From assembly GCA_004352715.1 (NCBI GenBank), contig SCFE01000001.1, positions 4,461,746 through 4,525,745 on the forward strand: a stretch of DNA of 64,000 nt, in the 5' to 3' direction. The position numbers were made by a program, and so were the translations under genes. Source of the stretch: Hofstenia miamia. Taxonomy: Eukaryota > Xenacoelomorpha > Acoela. Shown piece by piece: positions 9,051-20,587 of this stretch. The notes below the pieces were generated by a model that saw only the letters and a list, made by a program, of their open reading frames with translations, did no database searches and was not told the DNA's origin. Every line of letters starts with the position of its first letter. Positions within the stretch are counted from its first letter, which is position 1.

Positions 9051-10371
9051 GTTATCGAATAAGTTCGTTCGCATTTTTTGTCTCACAATTTCTACACGTT
9101 TTAATAAAAAACTAAGACTATGTGTTACTCCATATATTTATACATATGTAACATATTGAAAAGATAAAAAATTGGAAAAATTAGTTAGTGATGTACTCTT
9201 CATTTTGTTCGATGACTTCTTTCCAACGTCCAGGCAGTTTCCAATTCCCGAACGATAGAAAGACGATGATTTTTCCTGAAAAAAATTGGTAATGAAGGTC
9301 AGAATGTCTTCTTCGTTCTCAAAGCGATGGCCTGATAATTGGTTTGACAATGATAGCAACAGATGGTAGTCTGTTGGTACCAAATCTGGTGAGTAGGCCG
9401 GATGCGGAAGCACCTCCCAACCAAGCTCATTAAAAACTGTCTTTCTCATGTTTGCAACGTGTGGCCGTGCGTTGTCATGCAGCAGGAGAATATTGTCGTT
9501 GCAATTTTGTTGCTTGTCTTTTATTGCAGCCTTGACACGCTGAAGCTGTTGACAGTAGAACTCGGCGTTGAGGGTTTGATTTTTCGGGACCGATTCGTGG
9601 TGCACAATACCGGATTTTGACCACCAGACTGAAAGCATAACCTTTCTCTGATGGCGGTCATCTTTTACTCGAGGTGGAGGTTGTTTATCAGGACTTATCC
9701 AGGCCTTTGTTTGTTTGCTGTTCAGATAAAGACAACACTTTTCATCTCCTGTGATTATTCTGGAAAGAAAAGACTGATGTTGCCTTATGGCAACTTCGTG
9801 TCTGGAAAGCAGTGAAATTGAAACTCTGTTTTGTTTCTGATCATCGATGAGGACATGGGGATTCAAACCACCTATTTTTGCATTCTGGCGATCGTAGAAT
9901 TGTCATGTCCCATGACAATTTCTAAATCTCTCGTTGATTGTCGCGGATCATCATAAATCGAATCATTCAACATCTCTTCATCAAATTCTGATGGTCTTCC
10001 GGGATGAGGTGCATCTTCAAGGCAGAAGTTTCCATTCCGGAACTTTGCATACCATTTCTGAGCTGTCTTGAAGTTTATCCCTTCATCGCCATAAAGTTTT
10101 GAAACATTCCTCGTTGCTTCTGCTGCTGTGAGCTGTTGATTGAACGAGAATAAACGTATGTGGCGGAAATGATTGTTTCTATCGACTTGGCAGTGCATCT
10201 AAAAAATGAAAAATATTGATTTTACTTTGTATAAATACGGATTGTTGACGTTACTATGCAAAGTACACTCCCGCACAATTGTTATTGATGTCTAAACATG
10301 TACTAGGCACGCACTGTAAATAAGAAAACAATCAATATATTTCATGCGAACGAACTTATGCGACAACTTTA
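9047..10371 (-). mobile_element. Mariner transposon, complete ends, 1,325 bp
   Basis: The left end TTAGGTTATCGAATAAGTTC and the reverse complement of the right end, TAAAGTTGTCGCATAAGTTC, form imperfect inverted repeats of about 28 bp sharing ATAAGTTCGTTCGCAT. TA flanks both sides (9,045-9,046 and 10,372-10,373), the mariner target duplication. The length is normal for the family. One transposase gene fills it, on the minus strand. The left end is set in a TA microsatellite. Confidence 0.93.
9138..10198 (-). pseudogene. Mariner transposase, D,D34D type, one frameshift
   Basis: Reads from the ATG at 10,198 to the stop at 9,138 in two frames: 10,198-9,872 and about 9,870-9,138. The first part is the DNA-binding helix-turn-helix half (TAAEATRNVSKLYG, KTAQKWYAKFRNG, PHPGRP). 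The second is the catalytic half: ITGDEKCC (first Asp), LLHDNARPH (second Asp) and YSPDLVPTDYHL (third Asp), with 34 residues between the last two, the mariner signature. The WVPHEL-like linker appears as LNPHVL. The frame is lost at an A5 run near 9,873; one extra A would rejoin the halves. That could be a real inactivating deletion or a homopolymer sequencing error. Everything else is intact, so the copy is young. The product would cut and paste the element at TA sites. Confidence 0.9.
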
Positions 10372-10373
10372 TA

Positions 10374-12079
10374 TGTATAGTCTAATATACCATTGTAGAA
10401 GTGTTCTTTATAACCAAACTAGTATAATTTTTGAATTAAATCCGCTCCCGTGGTACACCTTCTTTAATTGAATATATTCCAATTAGATTTTAAATAACTG
10501 AGTCATCAAAAAATAATTGCGTCATCAAAGAGATTATGGTACTATTTTGTTCAGAAAAGAATGATGAACGCCTGTGCAGGCTTCAACGCCCCTGTCAGTG
10601 ATGAGCAGTTAAGAACACAGTATTGTTGGCCTACATTTTATGTATTGTAAAACTGCGATGCAAAATAGACTTAAAATATCTTGTAAGAGTGCATTATTTA
10701 CACTTGAAGTCTACAGCTAATGGCTTCTGGGAAAAACATTGTTTTTTGTTATGCTTATCCGTTGTGTAAAGAGTTAGTTAATGCTTATATGTGAAAATTG
10801 TAAGAAAATACTTCTTTAAGAATAAATGGAAATTAAACTCCATTACTGCGACTGAAGCAGTAACAAAGTGAAATTTTCTGCACAATCAGAACAATTTACA
10901 TGAAAATAGCGTTAATATCAAAAGGTAATCAGCAAATACACATTCAATAATAAATACATCACGGGCAAAAATGGAGACAGAATTTGGGGTAATTTCATGA
11001 CACTGTATGTTTAGGTTTTACGGCAACATTGACAAGTCTTTTCATGTAATTTCTGAAAGATGAAGTTAGCTCATTGTCATAGTACCATACTGAGAAGGAT
11101 GCGGTAACACAGAATCAAAGAGCTCTAGATTTCAACCCTAATTCAACCGCCTTGCATTAATGGCAGACACGTATTTTGTGTAATGGTAAGCAATAACACA
11201 ATTCAGTCCTGTTGCGCAATGCAAAAATATGTGTGCTTTAAGTCTGTATCGACGAGTATCGTTTTGATTGTACTATTGCGACACTGACTACACTATACAA
11301 TAAGCGTGTATTATAGTATTTGAGTTATGACTCACAGCACTCGAATAGGTTCCATGGTTTCAATAATCGTGTGTTCTTGTATCCTATTGTTGAATTTATG
11401 ATTATTTTAAGCAGTGTTACAAATGAGTATAGCAATTTTAAATATTTCTAAAGGATGCCAAATGAGGACGCTTGTGCAACGCCCAGTAGATAACCACATC
11501 TAATCCATTCTATAATATTACATGACTTCGTCTTCACCTTCTTCAGAATATTTTCGGATATTGAATTTCGAATTACTTTCCATTATAAAAATGAAACGCA
11601 ATTCGACAGTTAAGATGGAAAATCTTCTAATACAATATTATATGATACAATTATTCTGTGGCAAATGTTGAAGATGACAATGTTGATAAGAAAAGGTGCT
11701 TGTAATGAACACTTCCACCATTGCTCGAAGTGGCTATGGCGAATGACTGTAATAGTCTAATAAAAAAGCTTGATCTCGACATGGAATTTTATTTCAAGCT
11801 AAAAAGACCGCAAAAGGAGTTGCAATAGTGGAGACAAATAAGATTTTCGAATTTATTAGAATATGTCTATGTGTAAGTACATCTGAAATGTGCTACGTTG
11901 AGTATATAGTAACTTTACATGTAAAAACAAAGTTACTCGAACCCACAAGGCTATTGCTTACGATTTTTAAGGTCACATAGGAGCAACATCTGAATATGTT
12001 TCTTCAGGGCAACAGTCTTGACTACTCTTAATGCAATAGATCATTCCATAAGCAACATAGTTAGCAAAACATTTCGAAA
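10374..12079. other. No recognisable gene
   Basis: AT-rich sequence downstream of the PITP last exon. It may hold that gene's 3' UTR or a further terminal exon. AATAAA signals exist on the minus strand (for example near 11,855), but I cannot tell which is used. Confidence 0.4.
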
Positions 12080-12217
12080 CTAATAAAAGTGTACCGTTTT
12101 CAAAACATCCTTGGTTTCTTCTTCCAATCGCCGAATATCCTCCATGGTCATTCCATACCATTTATCCATCCAGCAAAACACTTGTTTATTGAATCGGTTG
12201 AATACATTTTTTTCCTC
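12080..12217 (-). CDS. PITP exon 11 (C-terminal helix)
   Basis: Acceptor AATTTAG at 12,218. Encodes [20 protein letters not shown] then [20 protein letters not shown], the hallmark C-terminal helix. The frame either continues TVHFY to a TAG at 12,080 or is spliced at GTACAC (12,094), which would leave 123 nt in phase 0. Vertebrate relatives have about 20 more residues, so a further exon downstream is possible. The intron before it is 7.0 kb. Confidence 0.85.
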   Translation of the reverse strand, partial: EEKNVFNRFNKQVFCWMDKWYGMTMEDIRRLEEETKDVLKTVHFY

Positions 12218-15200
12218 CTAAATTTTATAGTAATAAAAATGAAATCCTAAATAGGAATCTTCCAGTGTAATATTTAAAAAAAATCAAAACAATTTTGTAT
12301 TTTACACGAAAAGCAGTTTAGATCGGTAAATAAAATCATAATTTTATCAAATACAATATCAAAGATAAACTAGACAAGTACACCTTTTCAAATGACTGAA
12401 CTTCTATTTAACATTCACAATTACAATGTAGACCATTGGTTATTTATCCAAACTCAAAAACTTCGCAGTGCTAAATGATTGCCGAACATTCCAAATAGGT
12501 AAATATCAAAATAGTCTCACCCATTACACATTCCATTATTCATTTGAATTTTACTCACTTATTTTTGTTCATTGCAGTTTTCATTATCTGCCAGAATTCT
12601 CAATTCTCAATAAATTCCGGTCTTCCCGCATTCATTGTCTTGTCCTCTATTTGTTTTAAAGTCAATTGCGAGATATCTTTGACACATTAAATAATTCATC
12701 AATCTTCAACTATTAAAATTGAATTCCTTTGACATATTTCTGGTTCATTACATTTACGCATCCGTTCATCCGCTGTTTGTAATGGAATGACAGGTTTTAT
12801 TTCTCGGCGCCCTTTTTACTTCACTTGTTTCTTCAATCTCTCAGCAACTCTAATAGTTTATCATTGAAAATACACAATTTTATACTCATATACAGTCTAG
12901 AAATTTTTGAATACTTTTAAGTTTTCGAAAATTTTTTTAAACGCTTATAAATAACTCAAGTACTAATAAAGATATGCAAAACCTGAAAACACGACAAGAT
13001 AGAGGCACTGGGGTTTCTGAATTTGAGCCCGTCACTCCCCAATAGTTTTGGGAAGTCTACCCACATATAAAGAAACAGCTAAGATTTGTTATTGATGCTG
13101 CATTTTCATGTACACTAGTTATGTAGAGAAGTAATTTATTTTAAAAAATCGGATTGAAAATAGTTATTCTTTTGGTTCAACAATACGCGTTACGTCAGTA
13201 GAAATTTTCAACATTAGATTCAAGCACATTACCGAATTTCCTAATGGCACTGGAGAATTTTTTTGGCAAATGAGTAAAAATGGCTAGTCAAATTAAAAGG
13301 ACACTACCCTGTTTAAGGTTAAGATTATTTTGGAATTAAATATGAAAAAGAAATTCCTTAAAACTATATTCATTTTTTAAAATACGACCACTCGAATTTG
13401 AAGCAAAACTAGCTAAAATATAGAAGATTGGTGTTAGAAAACCATCACAATTTATCATATTGATAGTCAAATGTATTATCACCTTATTTCAAACAAAGTA
13501 TATTTACTCGAAATTATTGCATGCACTAGGAGCGATTACTGAAATGCTGCTATATTGCTTGAGCGTAAATATGTATAACACTATATTCTAAATTATTGGC
13601 TTAAGAAAAATTGCAAAGTGGAAATTTAACTATAACCCAGTTAACCCTATTCCGGGGAAAAGGGGGGATGGACCCACTATTCAGGGTGTTGGTAAACAAT
13701 ATCCTCGACTAATATCTTCCGAACTAATTGTGGAAACAACATAATATTGGGTAAGTAAATAGACTATGATGTGAAATTTTCATTCCTGCTACAAAGTTCA
13801 TATAACTGTGATGAAATCTGCCTTTCTGCTGACCTCAGCAAAAATGAAGATTTCTTCTTGAAAATAGGAGGGAAATTGCATAATTATATGTTTTCTTTCA
13901 CTCAGATTTGTCTATGGGCTTATTGCACAGAAATAGGCTCAATTTAATTGAAACCATTATATTTTCGGAAGTAGACATCGCCACTGCCTAAAATTTGGCA
14001 AAAATGTGTGTAATAGCTAAATTGCAAGCAAACATGTCATTTTTCAGGAAGTTATGAATAAAATGAGGGGGAAGTAGTTTTACCCCTAAATAGGGTTAAG
14101 ATTACATTTAGGAATATTTATAGAAATTGTTCACATGGAAGTTCACTAGATTAACTATTGCGCGCAATGAATAGTTCTAATGGCTATGCCTAGGTTTTTT
14201 CTTAGTAACAATACTTAAAAATGATAAAATAATGCATTTTATACCACGACAACTCTAAATTAATACAAAATCCATGAAAATTAATATTAATGTTTATTCC
14301 GACAAATCGTACACATAATTGTAATGTGTCTTTCCAACAGAGATGCCTGTAGTGTGATAGCATCTATAAAAATAATTAACTGAAAATCATGAACTTCTAA
14401 CGAGACAAAGATTTAATGAGAAAATAATTCTTCAGAATGTAAAAATTAAATCTGTTAAGCGATTCATAGAAAACAAAGAAGTGCCATCTGCTTCAAAACA
14501 CTAATACCAACTAATGAAGCAAAATGTTGTAGATGTATTCCTGAAATGGAATCCTTGACTCCATGACATATAATAACCACGCAGCATGTTAATGTTTGAC
14601 AAAATATTGGGATGGTTAATGAATCAGCTAAAACGCGAATGAATTTTGAAGAATGCATATCTTATTTGCATTGAAATAAACAAATAACACCAAATAGAGT
14701 GGATGAAAACATGTACCTACAGTGGTGATCAAATTACTAGCATCACCTCACAACTTCTAGTTATTATTTTAATATTTAGACAATGTTAGCTATTTAGATG
14801 CTAAGTACTATTTGTTATGGTACAACAATTAATATTGATCAATATCTTTACTAAAAACAAACAATACATTTTTAGGAATTACGGCGGTGATGCTATTGAT
14901 CGAATTCATAATAATTTCTCTGATACCAGGATCATAAAACCAAATATCACTGAAAAAGCATATGAATTCCCTTTAATTGCTTGGCTTTTTAGCTACTGAC
15001 CTGTTCTTAAGAAGTTCCAAACGTTTTATATGGGGTTAATGCAGAGGAATTTCCGGTCCATTCAGGAACAACATCATTATTTTCATGTAAGAGAAACATT
15101 GAAGTTCGAGCTACATCTTGCATATATTCACATTTTAAAATCTGTCAAAAACCAATTTGAAGATAAGCGTGTATACAGTATTTGGAATGTTTTTTCTTGC

Positions 15201-18200
15201 TTCATTGGCCCTTTTACAGCATATAGATGCCCTGGACCAAACACAGGGATTACGCTCCTAAACATGTGCCATACTGGGCGTTTAACAGTTTGAGATACAC
15301 CATTACGATGAAATTCGTCATCCACTGTTCATCAAACATTGAGTTCTGTCGTGGAGTGTCTGCATGCTTGTTTCATCACTGAAACAGACTTTGCACAAAT
15401 GAATGTTAGTGCATACGAACCCAGACTAGTTCCTTATTCTTCATTTGCTGAGGCTTGTCTGCCTTGAGCTGACGTCAAATATTTGTGAACTATATTGTAT
15501 TCCTGTCCATAAGACTAGTCTTTTAGCTGAGTGCTGGAAACTCAAGTCTTCTTCATCAAACTTTTCAGATCACATATTCCAAGCATACACGATTTTAGGT
15601 CAACAATCACGGACTTGTTCCTAGATATTGGCCAATCTTCACCTAACAAGAGTAATTAAAAACATTGACATATGCTGAAATTGAGCAGCTGAAAACCACT
15701 TTATTTGAAACAAATGTTTTTTATGATTTTTGAACGATCAAACTTAGTAGGGAACAAGTATTAATAGTAAGCAACTCGAATACTAATGATCAGATTTGCT
15801 GTAAGTCTCTACTTTCGTTAAATATTGCATTTAAATAATGCTTCGGAACGAAACATGAGTTCAATCTTATGTAGTTAGGTAACGAATTCAATGATTTGCC
15901 CTATCGATAAAGTACGTAATGAACTCCGTCAGATCTTCAATTCTATAAGCCACAATCTATTTAGTCAAATGAATGTTGAGAAAAACGCAAGGGTCTCGCT
16001 GACATAGCCCATGAAAAATCAATCCACGACGGCCGGTTAACGTGGACAGATGCCTATAATGCTGAGAAGACAGCTAGAGTTGTGGATGACGATGTGCGGC
16101 TATTATTCTTACAACTAATGGTGATATTCCTCTTCAATTGACAAAGATGAACACCTGCATTAAGTTGAAAATATTTTAAACTAAGGATATGAAACAAGTG
16201 TGTCAAATATCAGTCACAATTTTTACGTATCTTCAGGCATAACAGAAACTTATCCAAATATAGTGGATGCACTATTTTATGACGGCTGTCAGATAGTAAT
16301 ATATTCGAAAGCCCTCCAAGAAATTATTTTGTATTGTATAATGATAAAACTCACTATAGAAGTAAGTGAAACTGTTATAAAGTCAATAGAGATATACTGA
16401 GAATTGATTCCTTGTTTGTGCACTTTTGCGGGGTCTATTTTTCGTGTCACTGAAAAGTCATGGGTGCATCCTTTCTGGACTATAAAACATAATTGTTCAT
16501 TAAATACATGTACTCATGTTTATTTCTGTATATTGATATCAGAATAATAAGACTATGGTGGTAAAGTAATTAGAAGCTACTGATTGTTAAGGACTTTTTA
16601 TGTTTGAAGGTTCATCAACTTTGATTGCAATTTACTCGAAAACTTGTGAAAATAAATGCTCAAAATTCAAGATACGTGTTTCTTCATAGTTTTATCAGTT
16701 TTTATCCGATTTTTGTGATCTATGGCTCATATGAAAGCTGAAAATGTCCTCTATCCAGAAATAATGATAATGCAATATGACAATTTGGCGCATTTGACTC
16801 ATTTTGTGGTGATGGGTCACATTTGTGCAACACTGCGCAAATTTACACTTTACATTGAAAAAATACTTTGCTCTAATTCTACATTTATATAAAGTTTTAC
16901 ATGCACACTATTTTTCCATTTTTTAGAAAAAAACCATTGTCTGACAGAATTTAATTTAATTTATGCAAATTTCTCATACTAAAAATACCGTATTTAGCGC
17001 TATATAATATACACTTATTTAGAATATCTAGATAGAAAAAGTAAAGGCTTCTATAAATATCTGCTTTCTTCATACCATATGGTGACCTGCGCCGAATTCC
17101 AGGAAAAAATATACATACATAAATTATTCCATATCTTCAATAAATGCGTTTTATAAAATCAAACATTGAAAAACAGGCTATGAATAGAAACAACAAAAAT
17201 GTTTGCATTTGATAGATTGGACAACATTTGTTTCTAAATAAATAGTTTGGTGTGAACATTACGCAAATTTCAATTAATCTACTATACTTCAATTAACAAC
17301 ACAAAAAGGATTATTATAATTTCAGATAAAAGTTGAAAACAGTAAAAAAACTATTTGAAGCAGTATTAGAATTGTCAATTTAGCTAAGATCAATTTAAAA
17401 AAGGTTTGCAAATTAAAAATGGTTTATGGTATAATTGGAAACGAATATCAGAATAAAAAAATATTAATGAAATCTGGTAGTGATAAGCTCTATATAGTTG
17501 CCAATATAAAACAATTACAAGTAAGGTTAATGAAATGTGTGAACGAAGTTTCTCTGAAACAAATTTGTCGTGCTATATTAAACTCAACAGGTGAGATAGC
17601 GCACATTTTAATGATAACACGCCAGATTTTGAAATGCTCGATTTGAAACAAGAAAATATATGGTACATGGCAGTTGAAATTGAAATCTGCAATTATCAAA
17701 CAAAAACACAGAGTGAACAGGAAAAATACGTGCATTGATTCAATTTGGTTATACCAGGCTTGATCATCCACTACAGGTTTAAAGCCATTTTACTATTATT
17801 ATTGTTTATCACAACAAATATGGGAAATATGCAGGGTGGCAATATTAGAACAATCAACCTTGAAGAACAAATCTAATAGAAAATGGAAAATGAATTAAAG
17901 ATAAATACATCATTGTTATTAACAAGGCAAGGAATGAACCTAATCATGAATTCCTGAATTTTAGTGGATGTGCCAATCAGTAACAACTCAAAAAAATCAT
18001 ATTTTGTTGAAGATTGATGTGACGATTAAAAAAATCACATTTAAAAAAATTTATGTTTTAAGTGATAGAGTTAGTTTTCAAAGCTAAACAAATGGAAATG
18101 GATCTATCTATGTAAAGGAATTAGTGATGGTCCATTGCATTAATTATCGAAAATATTTGCAACTCAAACACCTGTTGCAAAATACAAAATGATTTTGAAA

Positions 18201-20548
18201 TTGCAATTTTGATATTGTATTTTAAACACCAAATGTTAGGTTGAACCATGAGTTCAGTGGAACTAGAAATGCTTAAATTTAATTTGGAAAAGAAAATTAG
18301 TACAATATGAAAAAGAATTGTCAAAGAAACTACTCCATTTTTGCAAAAATGAAATTTCAGGTTAAAATTTAAACTGATAGAATATGTAAAATACAAACAT
18401 GTAAATTCTCGATAGCCGGAAAATAAATTTTTGGTTATTATCTTATTGGTAAAATCCTTGAATAAATTGGATTGGCTTCACACCTAATTAGTCTAAAATT
18501 CCTCTGGTAAGATAGGTGGATATTCCTGCAAAGCCACTGTAGTTAAGAACAATTGTCTTTGTTAAGATTCCTTGTTTCATTTGCATTGTTCCTTCAAAAA
18601 TAAGCCGACCGCATTTTGCTAAATCGGTCAGGAATTCACTATGACCAAAGCCGAAGAAACATTACACTACAAAGAAAATATATGTTCGGCTCTTTGCTTA
18701 TCGTCTTGGAGACTAAGATAATCGACTAGCTCATCATATCTGTTGTGCGATCTGCATTAGTGTTTTATCTAAATGGCATCGCGGACAATACCTAAATTAC
18801 TTTTCACTGTGCCCATGATATGGACGGACTTCGTCTATGTAAAGGTGATGTGATCTCGAAAATTGAACGTTGTTCAATGCTATTTTATGGCTATCCATTA
18901 GAATGGAATGAGACAGCATATTGAGATCCATCATAGGTTACGAACCAAAAAAGCTAAGTGATTAAAAGTGCTTAAGAGTACTTTCTACTGTTTCGAAATC
19001 ATTAAGTCTTTAAAATTTGCTATTTTAGCGAATTGAAAGATGTAAAAACTCTGAGGATCAGATGAAAACTGAGAGGTATGGAAAATTTGACCATTCTTCA
19101 AAATAACGGTACGCATTTAAAACTCTAAAACAGTGGATTCAGTGCATTGGGACATTGTTATTGTAATATAGGGTCAACTAAGAAATATTCAAATTCATAC
19201 AATCTGTCACACAATAATTATAAAATGTTTTAAAATTAAAATTGCATACCTCCATGAAGTAATTCTCAATTCTACGATTCATCCCGACCAGTGTAAGGTA
19301 ATTGCATTTGAATCGCACCAATTTATAACAGCACATTATTGGGCCTTCATCATAAGTTTCCCACCACTTTTTGGAGTGTTTTGGAAGAATGGGACCACGA
19401 TTTGCAGCTTCACATCGATAGTTGGTGGGTTGTAATTCAGTTTCAGCCTAAAATTTAAAAAACTAGATATGTACTTCAAATTATTCACATTTTGCTTGCA
19501 AAATACTGTAAACTAACAATTGAATACACTCCGCATATACATTTCTCTTGAGTTGTATGTCGCAACCAGCGATATGCTATTAGTTTACTTCTGCATTTTG
19601 CCGTAACACATTGTATGTATATATCGATGCTCTGTACTATGAGAAGTTTTAGGTACAGAACGTAGAGCACTTAAAATGTTTATGCAGGGGAATTCTCATC
19701 AAATTTTTTTGTTACACAGGAGGTTGGCTATGGTATATCCTATGTGGTTATATAGTTTGTGTTGCAATATACAAACGGTTATGTTATTTCATTTCGAAAA
19801 AATGTTTAGGAAATTATTTAAAAAGTTTCTTGCTAAATCATACACTTCCAGAAAATGATAATGCTGCATTATAAACATTAAAACTAAAATTGTTTATGGA
19901 AGATATACATAAACATATATCGATGCTCTACATAGCGTACACCACGTAGTTTATTCAAATGAAATTAAATACGGATAATGTCAGTTTCAGCTTCTCGGAT
20001 GAATTTTTTATATGCCTCTAAGGGCGGTGAGAATTTTTTAAACATATATTTGCTAAGTCAAATACAATTACTAGCTGCGATGACAAATAGAAATTTTGAT
20101 TAGGGCGAAGCAGGAAGGGAGGGCACGTGTAAAGACTAAAAATACATAGGAAATTTCAAGAAGTTGTTATAAAATGAAACACTTCTTATAGAAACCTTAA
20201 TTGCATTCGCCTTTAAATGTTTATAAATCGTGTGATTCAATCAAGATTCAAGTACTAAAATCGCACAGCCCTAATAATTTAGGTCATTAGTGTATATACC
20301 AATTCGCTATTTCTAATGTTGTATGCTGGGATATTAAAGCAATTAATAAATATAACTTAAACCAAACAAGAATGAAACTTCATTTATTCAAAATTAGATA
20401 AACTAAAACATTTTAACAGAATTTGCATAATTTCTTGTTTTAATGTGCTAAATAGAAGATATATGATTTTTTTAATTTTGGAACTTTTTAAAAATAAGAA
20501 TGTCCTAAAAGTTATGTGAGACAAAATATTCAAGCCATATTAGTNNNN

Positions 20549-20587
<39 letters not shown>

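Noticed and set aside
8781-9086. YIYIYI repeat proteins
   Set aside because: Translations of (TA)n and N.
11973-12161. 62-codon minus frame with Cys-rich end
   Set aside because: Wrong frame over the PITP last exon. The true frame gives the family hallmark helix.
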